64,000 nucleotides of DNA from positions 1 to 64,000 of the forward strand of contig SVRP01000001.1 of NCBI GenBank assembly GCA_015064735.1, written 5' to 3'. Below, piece after piece: positions 6,867 to 16,472 of the stretch (position 1 is its first letter; the number at the start of each line of letters is the position of its first letter). Origin of the DNA: Oscillospiraceae bacterium (lineage in GTDB: Bacteria > Bacillota > Clostridia > Oscillospirales > CAG-272). Position numbers and translations under genes: made by a program. Below the pieces are notes generated by a model. It searched no databases. It saw nothing but the letters and a program-made list of their open reading frames with translations, and was not told where the DNA came from.

Positions 6867-8176
6867 TCATTTGTTTCATTTTCCACGGTTTCATCAACGG
6901 AAGCTTCATTGGCAGATGCCATTTCCTTTTTCTCGTTTTCGGGAATGACCTCTACGAATGCAGCTATAGCACACTCTATCATATCGTCGGTAGGCTCTTT
7001 AACCGTAAGGTGTTGGAGCCACATTCCGGGAGCGGAAATAATCTTTGTTACGATATTATCGTGTCTGCCCGCAAACTTTATAAGCTCGTAGCCTATTCCC
7101 ATAATAAGCGGGATAAGAAGTATTTTTACAACGGTTCGCAGAACGATATAGAGCCCCGATTCAAAAATAAGGGGATCGCCCGATATGAGCAAAAACAGAG
7201 GGTCAATAAAGAGTGATATAAATATTCCCACAAGAAGCATCAGGATTAGGAAGGACGTTCCGCACCTGGGGTGCTCTCTGCGCTCACCTCTTACGTTTTC
7301 AACGGTAAGCTCCTTGCCGTGCTCGTAGCAGAATATGGTCTTATGCTCCGCGCCGTGGTACATAAAGGTTCTCTTTATATCCTTCATAAAGCTTACGGCA
7401 AACATATATCCAACAAGCAAGGCTATCTTAAGAACTCCCTCAAAGCAGGATTTTACCAATGAGTTCAGAAAATAATTTCCGGTTATGCTGTAAGGAAGCG
7501 CGGGGGATATCCATTTGTATATCTGAACGGGCAGAAACACGAAAAGTCCCACAGAAAGGATAACGGCAAGCACCACCGCGATTATCATTATTGAATTGGT
7601 GAGCGCGGAGCCCTCCTTTTCCTTGTTTTTGGATTTCTTCGCTTCATCTTTCTTTTCGGGCTCAGCCTTATTTTCTGTTTCGGAAGCTTCGGCTATCGGT
7701 TCTTCGGTAACCGTCTCCTCTGCAGCTGAATCTTCGGAAATGGGATTATCAGCCGATTCGGAGGCTTCCTGCGGAATCTCTTCATGGGGATTTTCCGTCG
7801 TTTCTTCCACGGTCCCCGATTTCTTCGCCTTCTTTTTAGCCTTCTTTTCTTCCTTTTCCCGCTTCATTTCCTCCTCGAGCTCTTCAAGACCGGAAATTTC
7901 AGCCGAGCGCATAAGACACTTATATCCGAGCTTCATTGAGCTTATAAAGCCGTACACGCCTCGGATTATGGGGAGCTTCAAAAATTTGGGAACGCTTGAC
8001 GATGAATTTTCCCATTTTTCGAGTACCATCTCTCCGTCGGGGTCCCGTACTGCCATAGCAGTAACCTGAGGACCTCTCATCATTATTCCCTCTATGAGCG
8101 CCTGACCTCCGATCGAGGACCTTTTGGCGCATTCGTTTTTACATTTCTTACTGTTTTTCTTACATTCCTTACTCAA
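6863..8176 (-). CDS. yqhQ: YqhQ family membrane protein (DUF1385) with a long acidic insert
   Basis: Integral membrane protein of unknown function, 437 residues. The N-terminus has the family hallmark GGQALIEGIMMRGPQ (about 22-36), and the conserved YHGAEHKTIFCYEHG lies between membrane segments. Several hydrophobic helices follow residue 195. An insert of about 90 residues (roughly 105-195), almost entirely Glu, Lys, Ala and Ser, separates the hallmark region from the first helix. The start codon is TTG with GGAGG seven bases upstream. It is second in a unit 17 bases after the leucine-rich-repeat lipoprotein gene. YqhQ has been linked to YhdP/TamB-like lipid functions only by speculation, so no function is assigned. 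Confidence 0.88.
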   Translation of the reverse strand: MSKECKKNSKKCKNECAKRSSIGGQALIEGIMMRGPQVTAMAVRDPDGEMVLEKWENSSSSVPKFLKLPIIRGVYGFISSMKLGYKCLMRSAEISGLEELEEEMKREKEEKKAKKKAKKSGTVEETTENPHEEIPQEASESADNPISEDSAAEETVTEEPIAEASETENKAEPEKKDEAKKSKNKEKEGSALTNSIMIIAVVLAVILSVGLFVFLPVQIYKWISPALPYSITGNYFLNSLVKSCFEGVLKIALLVGYMFAVSFMKDIKRTFMYHGAEHKTIFCYEHGKELTVENVRGERREHPRCGTSFLILMLLVGIFISLFIDPLFLLISGDPLIFESGLYIVLRTVVKILLIPLIMGIGYELIKFAGRHDNIVTKIISAPGMWLQHLTVKEPTDDMIECAIAAFVEVIPENEKKEMASANEASVDETVENETNE

Positions 8177-8193
8177 AATATTTCCTCCGTTTT

Positions 8194-9201
8194 TCAGGGC
8201 CAGATGCGTGTCTGTCCTTTTCCGTCAAAATACCAAAAACCGTCGTAACCCGTATCAATTTCAGGCTCGGTCTCGGAATAGATGTACACAAAAGCATTTA
8301 CAAAGCTGTCGTTGAACGGTTCGACACGCTCATCAAACAAAGCATCGACCTCGTCTTCCTCACCGTAAAAATATACCGCCTTTATTCCGGAATCACGGAA
8401 AGCGCTGTCAAGTATGCTTATATTCTTTGCATGAAGAATTACCCGCTGAAGATCGGCACAGTCGGAAAAGGCATTTTCCTCTATCGCTTGAACCGACTCG
8501 GGTATGTACACGAAGGTAAGCCCGGTGGACTGAAAGGATTCGGGGGCTATTAACTCCACGTTTTCGTCAAAGGTTACGCTTTTAAGTCCGGTACAACCGT
8601 CGAATGCCCATTCTCCAACACGCCTAAGCGCTCCCTCTACAACTATTTCAATACCGGCACAGCCCTCAAACGCGCGCTCTCCGATAATCGTTACGGATTC
8701 GGGAATCGTTATTTTTTTGTATATCTCCGAGGAGCTTTTGCTAAATGCGTTATCGGCTATTCCGGTTACCGCATATCCGCCTATCTCCGACGGTATCTGC
8801 AAATACTGTGCTTCCTTAAGCACACCCGTTATTTCAGCCGTTTCGTCATCTATCTGTTGGAATTTGAACACGTCCTTGGGCTCGAGCCATTTTGCATAGA
8901 GTGTCATATCTCCCGCTACCTTATCAAAGGCAAAATCCCATTTGAGGTTATTTGCCTTGTTGTACCAACCGTCAAACACGAAGCCTTCGTATACAGGCTC
9001 CTCAGGCTCGCCTATCTTTTCGCCCTTGACTATATTCTTCGGCTCGATAACTATATTACAGTTACTGTTGAATTTTATCGTACACATCTCGGGTGCTGTT
9101 TCTCCCGTTGCGCTTTCATCTACGTCCTTTTTACATGAAACAAGACAGACACTCAAAAGAACACACGCCAAGATAAAAACAAAGATTCTTTTAATATTCA
9201 A
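8194..9201 (-). CDS. BspA-type leucine-rich-repeat lipoprotein with an InlB-type domain
   Basis: Secreted, lipid-anchored surface protein of 335 residues. The signal ends in the lipobox LLSVCLVSCKKD, placing the lipidated Cys at about 23. Residues about 40-105 form an Internalin-B B-repeat-like module (FDGWYNKANN and TLYAKW). Residues about 110-310 form BspA-like LRR_5 repeats such as ITIPESVTIIGERAFEGCAG and FVYIPESVQAIEENAFSDCA. Such proteins usually bind host or polysaccharide ligands; the ligand here is unknown. It is the first gene of the unit with yqhQ, with ribosome site CGGAGG. Confidence 0.85.
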   Translation of the reverse strand: MNIKRIFVFILACVLLSVCLVSCKKDVDESATGETAPEMCTIKFNSNCNIVIEPKNIVKGEKIGEPEEPVYEGFVFDGWYNKANNLKWDFAFDKVAGDMTLYAKWLEPKDVFKFQQIDDETAEITGVLKEAQYLQIPSEIGGYAVTGIADNAFSKSSSEIYKKITIPESVTIIGERAFEGCAGIEIVVEGALRRVGEWAFDGCTGLKSVTFDENVELIAPESFQSTGLTFVYIPESVQAIEENAFSDCADLQRVILHAKNISILDSAFRDSGIKAVYFYGEEDEVDALFDERVEPFNDSFVNAFVYIYSETEPEIDTGYDGFWYFDGKGQTRIWP

Positions 9202-9233
9202 AATACATCCTCCGTTTTTTAAATCTACACTAC

Positions 9234-9262
9234 ATTATAATATTTTTTTTGCCTTTTGTCAA
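9234..9262 (-). promoter_or_regulatory. Consensus promoter of the LRR lipoprotein-yqhQ unit
   Basis: On the minus strand TTGACA (9262-9257), a 17-base spacer and TATAAT (9239-9234): a perfect sigma-A promoter about 30 bases ahead of the start codon. Confidence 0.85.
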
Positions 9263-9319
9263 CCGAGAGCATAAAAATGTAACATCCCGTACAAATATTT
9301 TACAATATTTTCACTATTT

Positions 9320-12001
9320 TTAAAAGCCTTCCTTACCGCCGCTGAGTCTCCATATTACTTTTCTCAAAAGCTCTACGGGAAATACACTGAGGGCAAAAAC
9401 CACGGTATAAATAAGCTCTTGCTTAGTCAGAGGCATTGTCCTGAGAACACTTCCGCCCAGATATACGAATAAAATCTGCACAAAGGACACAAGCAGCATT
9501 ATAAGAATAAATATTTTGTTTTTTGAAAGCCCCGAAAGGAGCTTTATTCTGTCGGTTCTTGAATTGAAGCAGTTAAACACCGACATGAAAATGAACAGAG
9601 CGAAAAATGCGGTCATAAGGCATAGATCACCTTCTGTATCGCGAAAATGCAAGGCAATTGCGGGGAGCTTCAAAAAAGCCATGCAGACGGCTACGGTAAA
9701 GCCTCCGAGAACGACTATCTGATTGACCATATAAGAGTTGAGAATCGGCTCATCACGGCGCTTGGGCTTTTCTTTCATATAGAAGGATGAGGGTGCTTCT
9801 CCCGCAAAGGCAAGACCGCCCAAGGTATCCATTATTATATTTATCCACAGCATCTGCACAACGGTAACGGGAGATTCTATTCCGACAAAGGGTCCTATCA
9901 TTGAGACTCCCACCGCACAGAAATTCATGGTAAGCTGGAGCGTTATAAATTTTCTTATGCTCTTGAATATGGTTCTGCCGTACAGCACCGCCTTTGCAAT
10001 AGACGACAGATTGTCGTCCAGTATGATTATGTCTCCCGCTTCACGGGCAACGTGAGTACCGCTTCCCATGGCAAATCCTATATCGGCAAGCTTGAGGGCG
10101 GGAGCGTCGTTTATTCCGTCTCCCGTCATTCCCACGACCTTATCAAGGGACTGAGCCGCAAGTACCAATCGGCTCTTATCCGAGGGGAGCGCTCTTGCCA
10201 CGACGGCAAGTCTCGGCAATATCTTTTTCAGCTCCTCATCGGTAAGGTTCGCCAACTCCTCTCCCGAAAGCACGACGGTTCTGTCGCAATTGATTATTCC
10301 CGTATCCTTGGCAATCTTTTCGGCAGTCTGCTTGCTGTCCCCGGTTATCATTACCACTTGTACACCCGCATCTGTCAACGTTTTTACGGCTTCTTTTGCT
10401 TCGCGTCGGACGTTATCCTTAAGCAAAACGGCGGCTACGAGCGTAAGAGCGGTGAATCCTCTCTCGTCGGGCATTTTTTCGCCCTCGGCAATAAATATGA
10501 CTCTGCCGCCCTCGGCTGTCAGAGAGTATATTTTCTGCATAAACGGATAAGCCACATCGGAAAACGAAAGTACTCTGCCGTCCTTTCCGTATGCGTATTT
10601 TACGTGCGGAAGGAGCTTTTCGGGCGCACCCTTTATCAATACGCTGCATTCAGCTCCCGAAAGACTCACGGCGGAATATTTGTTTACGCTGTCAAATTGA
10701 AGCGCCTCGCATACTCTCACTTTTCTCTCGGAGGCTTTAAGCCCCTGATATATAATTGACTCGGCAAGAGCTTTATCGGTTGCGTTTCCGCCTATTATCT
10801 CCTTGCCGGATATTTTCGACGAGGTATTGAATCTGCAGGACAATCTGTAAATACTGCTCGCTCTTGGAGCATCTTTCGCAAATCTCTCTGCCGTCCGATA
10901 TTCACTTCCGTCCGCGAGGAAAATTCCGCCAACGCCCATTTTCCCCTCGGTAAGAGTTCCCGTTTTATCGGTAAAAAGTATATCCATGCTTCCCGCCGCT
11001 TCAATACCCACGGGTTTTCTTACAAGGACGTTGTCTCTTATCATTCTGCGGATATTCGAGGACAGTACCACGGCTATCATCATGGGAAGTCCCTCGGGAA
11101 CGGCTACGACAATGACCGTAAGTCCGAGCATAAAGGCATGTAAAAGGTTTTCAAAAAGATACGCAGGCGAGCGAAGCTTTTCCATAATAATCGCCCCGTT
11201 CATGCCGCTGTCTATTACGAAATTATTTACAAGATAAGCCGCCGCTACCAGAAACGCCGCAACGTAGCCAATACGGCTTATCTGCTTCGCAAGCTTTGAA
11301 AGTCTTATTTTAAGGGGGCTTTCTCTTGTATCGGTTTGCACCTCTTGGGATATCCTACCGAGAAAGCTTTCGTCTCCTACAGAGAATATTTCAAGTTCAC
11401 CCTCGCCCGAAAGCACCGAGCATCCTCTCAGAGCAGCGCTTTTTGAGTTAGGTCCTTTTTCTTTATCTCTGCCGGGTACTTTTTCTATTTCCCGATTTTC
11501 CCCCGTCATTGCCGACTGGTCAACGCCTATTCTTCCGCTTACAATATATCCGTCGGCGGGGATTCCGTCTCCCGCGCTTACAAGGACTCGGTCTCCCACC
11601 ACAATATCGCCCACAGGTATTTCGCATAGCTTTCCGTCTCTGTACACCCTTGCGACAGAAGAAGAGCACTCTTCTGACAGCTTGTTAAACGCAGCCTCGC
11701 TTCCACGTTCAGAGAGGGTCGAGATAAAGGCGGCAAGAAACACTGAAATGCCTATTCCTACCGTTTCGAGTATATCACCGCCCCAGAATACGAATATAAG
11801 ATTTATAACGAGGGCAAAAAGCAGAATTCTCGTAACGGGGTCGCCAAGGTTTGAAAGAAAATGGGCGAAGAAGCCCTTTTCCTTTTTTTTGCTCAGCTCG
11901 TTGCTTCCGTGTTCAGCTCTCGACTGCTCGGCTTCCGCGGAAGTAAGTCCTTTTATAGCAGTCCTATTGCCATAGGTACGCTGTATATCCTTAGTTATCA
12001 T
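9320..12001 (-). CDS. Calcium-translocating P-type ATPase, PMCA-like (P2B)
   Basis: Pumps Ca2+ out of the cell at the cost of ATP. The 893-residue protein has the cation-ATPase N-terminal domain, actuator loop QSAMTGEN (TGEN in place of TGES), PEGLP of helix M4 (near 302), phosphorylation motif DKTGTLTEG (near 345), hinge TGDSKQTAEK and GDGINDAPALKLAD (near 629). The M5-M6 region (SPVTVVQMLWINIIMDTLGG) matches plasma-membrane-type calcium pumps more closely than SERCA, with the calcium-coordinating Asn and Asp in helix M6. The length is normal. It stands as a single gene with AAAGGAGAAAG before the ATG. Substrate assignment rests on the family motifs. Confidence 0.87.
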   Translation of the reverse strand: MITKDIQRTYGNRTAIKGLTSAEAEQSRAEHGSNELSKKKEKGFFAHFLSNLGDPVTRILLFALVINLIFVFWGGDILETVGIGISVFLAAFISTLSERGSEAAFNKLSEECSSSVARVYRDGKLCEIPVGDIVVGDRVLVSAGDGIPADGYIVSGRIGVDQSAMTGENREIEKVPGRDKEKGPNSKSAALRGCSVLSGEGELEIFSVGDESFLGRISQEVQTDTRESPLKIRLSKLAKQISRIGYVAAFLVAAAYLVNNFVIDSGMNGAIIMEKLRSPAYLFENLLHAFMLGLTVIVVAVPEGLPMMIAVVLSSNIRRMIRDNVLVRKPVGIEAAGSMDILFTDKTGTLTEGKMGVGGIFLADGSEYRTAERFAKDAPRASSIYRLSCRFNTSSKISGKEIIGGNATDKALAESIIYQGLKASERKVRVCEALQFDSVNKYSAVSLSGAECSVLIKGAPEKLLPHVKYAYGKDGRVLSFSDVAYPFMQKIYSLTAEGGRVIFIAEGEKMPDERGFTALTLVAAVLLKDNVRREAKEAVKTLTDAGVQVVMITGDSKQTAEKIAKDTGIINCDRTVVLSGEELANLTDEELKKILPRLAVVARALPSDKSRLVLAAQSLDKVVGMTGDGINDAPALKLADIGFAMGSGTHVAREAGDIIILDDNLSSIAKAVLYGRTIFKSIRKFITLQLTMNFCAVGVSMIGPFVGIESPVTVVQMLWINIIMDTLGGLAFAGEAPSSFYMKEKPKRRDEPILNSYMVNQIVVLGGFTVAVCMAFLKLPAIALHFRDTEGDLCLMTAFFALFIFMSVFNCFNSRTDRIKLLSGLSKNKIFILIMLLVSFVQILFVYLGGSVLRTMPLTKQELIYTVVFALSVFPVELLRKVIWRLSGGKEGF

Positions 12002-12111
12002 ACTCTTTCTCCTTTTTTGCTTTTCATAAAAATATATGAATTAAAGAAAGTAGTAATGAGTGATTGCGCAATAATAATACCCTCACTTTCGCGTGATTTT
12101 CGGGATACAGC

Positions 12112-12155
12112 AAAACGCTCCCGCACTGACAGTTAGAGCGGGAGCGTTTCTTATA
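12112..12155. terminator. Terminator downstream of the GtaA-like gene
   Basis: An 11-base stem AACGCTCCCGC/GCGGGAGCGTT with short T tracts on both strands. It serves the minus-strand gene ending at 12180 and insulates the calcium-pump gene beyond. Confidence 0.8.
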
Positions 12156-12179
12156 TTGTTAATCAACTTTCTAAATTAA

Positions 12180-14147
12180 TTACTTTTTTATCTTCATTAT
12201 TCCTCGGTACTCAAGAAGCTTCATAAAGAGTCCGCCCTGAACGGTACGGTTACGGAAGCTCTTATAAACGTATTCGTTTTCGGAGCCGCTTACGTAGGTG
12301 CGGCTGTCGTATCCCTTGTGCTCACTTGTGATGGTCCAATACCAGTCGGTCATGGGAACTCGGGAAGGAGTGATGTTGAAGGCTTCCCACATGGGAGCAA
12401 CGAATGCTTCAAAGTCATCACGGCTCTCTGCGAGAGTAGCGGTCCATACGAGCCAGTCGCTCTTGGTGTAGGGCTTTCTGTTGTCAAGAGGCATACCGTA
12501 TGCGTGCATTCTCTTGCGGTAGCTTGCGAATTCGTTTTCTATTACGTGCTTGGGCATGATCTCGGTGCCGAAAAGCTTATCCCAAACTATGTTGTACTTC
12601 ATGGAGAATGTACCCTCAAGGTCGAATGCAAGGCGGTAGCTTCCGTCCTCGTTTGCCGCTCTCTTAGCCCAGTCAAGAGCCATGTCGCGAGCGATCTTCA
12701 TATACTTCTTTTCTTCTTTCTTCTTACCGTTCATGCCGTAGATTATTCCAAGGCCCGCAATACCCATGATAGCCTTAAGAGAGAGGTTACAGTTGTGAGC
12801 AAGGTGTCCTGCAAAGTCGTCGGTACAGAGCTGATTTGCGGGGTCGCTTCCGTTTTCGATAAGGTACTTTACCCAACCCTCGAGAACGTCCATATGCTCA
12901 TTTGCAAAGGCTGTGCTCTTGGTAGCGATAGCAACCGTTGCTTCCATAACGAGCATATTTCCGCATTCCTCAACGGGCATCTGCTTTTCGTCGTGCATAA
13001 CGCCGTCCTTCATGCCGTAGAGCTGACCGTTAAGTATAGGATAACGTCCTGCGTCGTGAGGAGCGAAGTCATACTTGTATTCCTTGAGCCATTCGTCGGT
13101 TGCCGCGTACTTGTAGATAGGACGCATCATACCCTTAACAAGCTCGGGGTTGTAAAGAAGGAAGAGGGGAATAGAGGGATAGCTTACGTCAACGGTTGCT
13201 GCGCATCCGTTGGAGAAGCACTCCTTGGAAATAAAGAGGACCTCGCCGTTTTCGTCGAGAACCAGCTTGTGCGCCGCGATTGCCTGACGGAAGCCGAGCT
13301 CGCAAAGCTCTGCGTACTTTTCACCGCCTGCGCGAACTGCGTCGATAAACATCTTGTCGGCGAGCTCTGCGCACTTCTTCATGGTTACCTTATAGTCTGC
13401 GTGAGCCTTAACGATTTCATCGGTAATGAGCGCGCCGTCCTTGTTCCAATAGGATTTAAGGTGTTTGTGGAAATATTCAATGGAATAAATATCGTCGTAA
13501 GCAAAGGTTACAAGAGCGGTTGACTTAACGGGAAGCTCGGTAGATACGTAGGTCATGCCGTCCTCTGCCTTATAGAATTCGGTAGTACCCTCGGACGTGA
13601 GGTAGAAATAACCCCACTCAATACGGAGGTCGTCGCCGAGGCGCTCGAGCATACGGGGATTCTTTCTTCCCATCTTAATGCTGTTGAGCTTGCCAAGTCC
13701 GATCTGCTCGATTACTACGTCGTCATCTCCCTTGAGGTTCATGCAGATCTCCTCGGAAACCGCAAGCTTAACCGAAACGGTGTGCTTCTTACCGTCAATA
13801 GACTCGTTCTTGATCTCAAGATAGCTTACGGGACGGGAGAGAAGATACAGATCGGAGGGGATGATGGGGGATGTAAAGGTGAGGGTCAAGCGAACACCGA
13901 GATCCTCAAAGACGTACTTTGTGGAGAAAGCGGACATATCAACGTCGGTCTGCTTCATGGCGGGAACGTTAGCGTCAACACCCATAATTCTTACGGTATT
14001 GCCGTCTATATTGGCTGTGCCGAAAATGGTGTTGGGCTTATCTGTCCAGTGGACGGTGGTCTTATCGGTAAGCTTGTCAGCAGCCGACCAAACGCTGAAG
14101 TTCGGGTCGATGGTAATAAGGGGGTATGCGGGCGCTCTTAATTTCAT
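12180..14147 (-). CDS. GtaA-like glutaminase-family protein (DUF4965/DUF5127/DUF1793)
   Basis: A 655-residue protein resembling fungal extracellular glutaminase A and its many bacterial homologues: an N-terminal beta-sandwich with LITIDPNFSVWS and an (alpha/alpha) helical domain with SFSNG-like GCAATVDVSYPSIPLF, APHDAGRYPILNG and a terminal GGLFMKLLEYRG. No signal peptide is seen with the chosen start, so it is probably cytoplasmic here. Many bacterial members sit in glycan-utilisation loci and may be glycosidases rather than glutaminases, so activity is not assigned. The start is the ATG at 14147 with AAAGGAG eight bases upstream; an in-frame ATG 72 bases further upstream lies in the promoter and is rejected. 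It is a single gene. Confidence 0.8.
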   Translation of the reverse strand: MKLRAPAYPLITIDPNFSVWSAADKLTDKTTVHWTDKPNTIFGTANIDGNTVRIMGVDANVPAMKQTDVDMSAFSTKYVFEDLGVRLTLTFTSPIIPSDLYLLSRPVSYLEIKNESIDGKKHTVSVKLAVSEEICMNLKGDDDVVIEQIGLGKLNSIKMGRKNPRMLERLGDDLRIEWGYFYLTSEGTTEFYKAEDGMTYVSTELPVKSTALVTFAYDDIYSIEYFHKHLKSYWNKDGALITDEIVKAHADYKVTMKKCAELADKMFIDAVRAGGEKYAELCELGFRQAIAAHKLVLDENGEVLFISKECFSNGCAATVDVSYPSIPLFLLYNPELVKGMMRPIYKYAATDEWLKEYKYDFAPHDAGRYPILNGQLYGMKDGVMHDEKQMPVEECGNMLVMEATVAIATKSTAFANEHMDVLEGWVKYLIENGSDPANQLCTDDFAGHLAHNCNLSLKAIMGIAGLGIIYGMNGKKKEEKKYMKIARDMALDWAKRAANEDGSYRLAFDLEGTFSMKYNIVWDKLFGTEIMPKHVIENEFASYRKRMHAYGMPLDNRKPYTKSDWLVWTATLAESRDDFEAFVAPMWEAFNITPSRVPMTDWYWTITSEHKGYDSRTYVSGSENEYVYKSFRNRTVQGGLFMKLLEYRGIMKIKK

Positions 14148-14190
14148 TTTTTTACTCTCCTTTATAAATGTAAGTATTACTTTCAGGTAT

Positions 14191-14219
14191 ATTATACCAA
14201 ACCAAGCCCCTTGTGTCAA
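14191..14219 (-). promoter_or_regulatory. Consensus promoter of the GtaA-like gene
   Basis: On the minus strand TTGACA (14219-14214), 17-base spacer, TATAAT (14196-14191), about 45 bases ahead of the ATG. The 240 bases beyond, to 14460, are very A/T-rich and hold only the suf promoter. Confidence 0.85.
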
Positions 14220-14391
14220 TCATAAAAACAAAAAATATACAGAAAAAACTGTTATAAATTTCATCAATAAAAAAACAAAAAATATCTTTAAAATCAAGGT
14301 GTAGTTTCAAAAAAATTAAAAATAATATCACTAAACTTGAATATCCTGAAACGTATAAAATATGAATAAAAGATTAAATGTAATAATTTAC

Positions 14392-14420
14392 TTGAAAAAA
14401 CGCGACAAATGAGGTATAAT
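14392..14420 (+). promoter_or_regulatory. Promoter of the sufC-sufB pair
   Basis: TTGAAA (14392-14397), a 17-base spacer and TATAAT (14415-14420), 50 bases ahead of the first ATG. No IscR/SufR-like site was recognised. Confidence 0.75.
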
Positions 14421-14469
14421 ATTTCGGAAGAATTATCAAATAGACCGAAAATAAGGATGATATAATAAA

Positions 14470-15180
14470 ATGTTGGAATTCAAGAACGTATCGTATGATG
14501 CGCCAAACGGAAAAAGTATAATAAAAAATGTAAGTCTCAAAATAGACGATCGCTTTGTTGCCATAACCGGACCTAACGGAAGCGGAAAGTCTACCATGGC
14601 AAAGCTTATAGCGGGAATTATTACCCCTACGGAGGGAAGAATTTATCTTGACGGTATTGATATTACAGATATGTCGATTACCGAAAGAGCAAAAAACGGA
14701 ATAAGCTTCGCTTTTCAGCAGCCTGTGAGGTTCAAGGGGATTACCGTTAAGGATCTTATTTCTATCGCTGCGGGGAAAAGCACTAATATTTCCGAGGCGT
14801 GCGCATATCTCTCCGAGGTGGGACTTTGCGCTAAGGACTATATAAACAGAGAAGTTGACGGTTCTCTTTCGGGCGGAGAGCTTAAGCGCATAGAGATTGC
14901 GATGATAAACGCAAGAGGTACTAAGCTTTCTGTGTTCGATGAGCCTGAGGCGGGAATAGACCTTTGGAGCTTTAATAACCTTATAAAGGTTTTTGAGCAA
15001 ATGTACGAGAGAACCAAGGGAACTATCGTTATTATCTCCCATCAGGAGAGGATTCTCAATATTGCAGACAAAATAATCGTTCTTGCGGGCGGAGAGGTTG
15101 TGGAATACGGCGAAAAGGACAGAGTGTTCCCAACGCTTATGGACGTTCAGGCGGGATGCCGCTTTACGCAAAAGGCTTGA
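14470..15180 (+). CDS. sufC: SufC-like ABC ATPase of the iron-sulfur scaffold
   Basis: Cytosolic ATPase that drives Fe-S cluster assembly on the SufB-type scaffold. The 236-residue protein has Walker A GPNGSGKSTMAK (near 35-46), a Q-loop in FAFQQP, signature LSGGELKRIEIAM and Walker B SVFDEPEAGID, the last being typical of SufC rather than transport ATPases. It starts with AAGGATGAT upstream and is 12 bases ahead of the SufB-type gene. Only these two genes are present, with no SufS, SufU, SufD or SufE, as in the minimal SmsCB arrangement of archaea and anaerobes. Confidence 0.9.
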   Translation: MLEFKNVSYDAPNGKSIIKNVSLKIDDRFVAITGPNGSGKSTMAKLIAGIITPTEGRIYLDGIDITDMSITERAKNGISFAFQQPVRFKGITVKDLISIAAGKSTNISEACAYLSEVGLCAKDYINREVDGSLSGGELKRIEIAMINARGTKLSVFDEPEAGIDLWSFNNLIKVFEQMYERTKGTIVIISHQERILNIADKIIVLAGGEVVEYGEKDRVFPTLMDVQAGCRFTQKA

Positions 15181-15192
15181 AAGAGGTGGATT

Positions 15193-16110
15193 ATGGATAA
15201 AATACAGTTAAAATTGCTTGAGGAGGTATCGGGGCTTCACGAGGTGCCCGAGGGAGCGTACTCTATTCGTGTAAACGGACAGATTCACGGAAAGAATTCC
15301 TCTGAAAATATAGAAATAGTTAAAAAGGAAAATGAGCCGGGCATAGATATTTACATCAAGCCCGGAACGAAGAACGAAAGCATGCACATTCCCGTTATAC
15401 TTTCACAGACCGGCATTAAAGAATTGGTGTATAACGATTTCCACATCGGAGAGGATTGCGACGTTACGATAGTGGCGGGCTGCGGTATTCATAACGGTGG
15501 CTCCGAGGACTCGGAGCACAGCGGAATACATTCGTTTTATGTGGCGAAAAATGCAAGAATCAAGTACGTAGAAAAGCATTACGGTCAGGGCGACGGAAAC
15601 GGAAAAAATATAATGAACCCCAAAACGCACGTGGAATTGGCTGAAAATGCTTATATGGAAATGGAAACTGCGCAAATAAAGGGAGTTGATTCAACAAAGA
15701 GAAGTACTACTGCAATACTGTCGAAAAATGCAACTCTTGTTGTTAACGAAAAGATAATGACTCACGGAAATCAGTTTGCCGAAACCGAGTTTGAGGTTGA
15801 TCTCAACGGAGAAGGGTCGGGGGCGCACGTGGTATCCAGATCTGTTGCGAGGGATAATTCCTCACAGAAATTTCTTTCGTGTATAAACGGAAATTCCAGA
15901 TGCTCGGGGCACACTGAATGCGATGCAATAATAATGGACAGGGCAACGGTTATCGCCGTTCCTGAAATAAAGGCTGTTGACCCCGAGGCTTCTCTTATTC
16001 ATGAGGCGGCTATAGGAAAGATAGCCGGGGAGCAGCTTATAAAGCTTATGACTCTTGGGCTTACCGAAAAGGAGGCTGAGGAGGAAATTATAAACGGATT
16101 TCTTCGCTGA
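15193..16110 (+). CDS. sufB: Short SufB/SufD-family scaffold protein (SmsB-like)
   Basis: The 305-residue scaffold forms the beta-helix core on which clusters are built with SufC. Features are the VAGCGIHNGGSEDSEHSGIH segment (about 93-112), KYVEKHYGQGDG, and the C-terminal family signature around SCINGNSRCSGHTECDAIIM, PEIKAVDPEASLIHEAAIGK and GLTEKEAEEEIINGFL. Canonical SufB is about 470 residues, so this is the short form lacking the long N-terminal region. Cys residues in the GNSRCSGHTEC region and the Glu/His of HEAAIGK are candidate cluster ligands. A strong terminator closes the pair. Confidence 0.88.
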   Translation: MDKIQLKLLEEVSGLHEVPEGAYSIRVNGQIHGKNSSENIEIVKKENEPGIDIYIKPGTKNESMHIPVILSQTGIKELVYNDFHIGEDCDVTIVAGCGIHNGGSEDSEHSGIHSFYVAKNARIKYVEKHYGQGDGNGKNIMNPKTHVELAENAYMEMETAQIKGVDSTKRSTTAILSKNATLVVNEKIMTHGNQFAETEFEVDLNGEGSGAHVVSRSVARDNSSQKFLSCINGNSRCSGHTECDAIIMDRATVIAVPEIKAVDPEASLIHEAAIGKIAGEQLIKLMTLGLTEKEAEEEIINGFLR

Positions 16111-16151
16111 GTCGGTCTTGCCTTTAATGATTCAAAAAAATAAGCTTGAAA

Positions 16152-16200
16152 CAAAGTGCATTTGCCTTTTGGAAATGCACTTTTTGTTTTTTCGTTTTTT
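16152..16200 (+). terminator. Terminator of sufCB
   Basis: AAGTGCATTT/AAATGCACTT stem with a nine-base loop followed by TTTTGTTTTTT. Confidence 0.85.
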
Positions 16201-16472
16201 GAGGTAAACTCGCACCGTAAAACGGAAAATTAAATGCTTTTTTGATGTAAAAAACGAGGATTTACGGATTTCCGAAAAAATGGAACAAAATGTCAAAAAT
16301 GCGCTTTGAGATTAATAAAACGACAATATTCGATGAGTTTCGAGGTAAATAAGAAAAAATTGGGAAAAATATTTTTTTACAACATGTAGAAAATTTGATT
16401 GAATTTTTGTGCATAATTTACAAAAGACATGGCTGATTGCACGAAACTAGGTGCAAGGAAGGAAATGTCATA

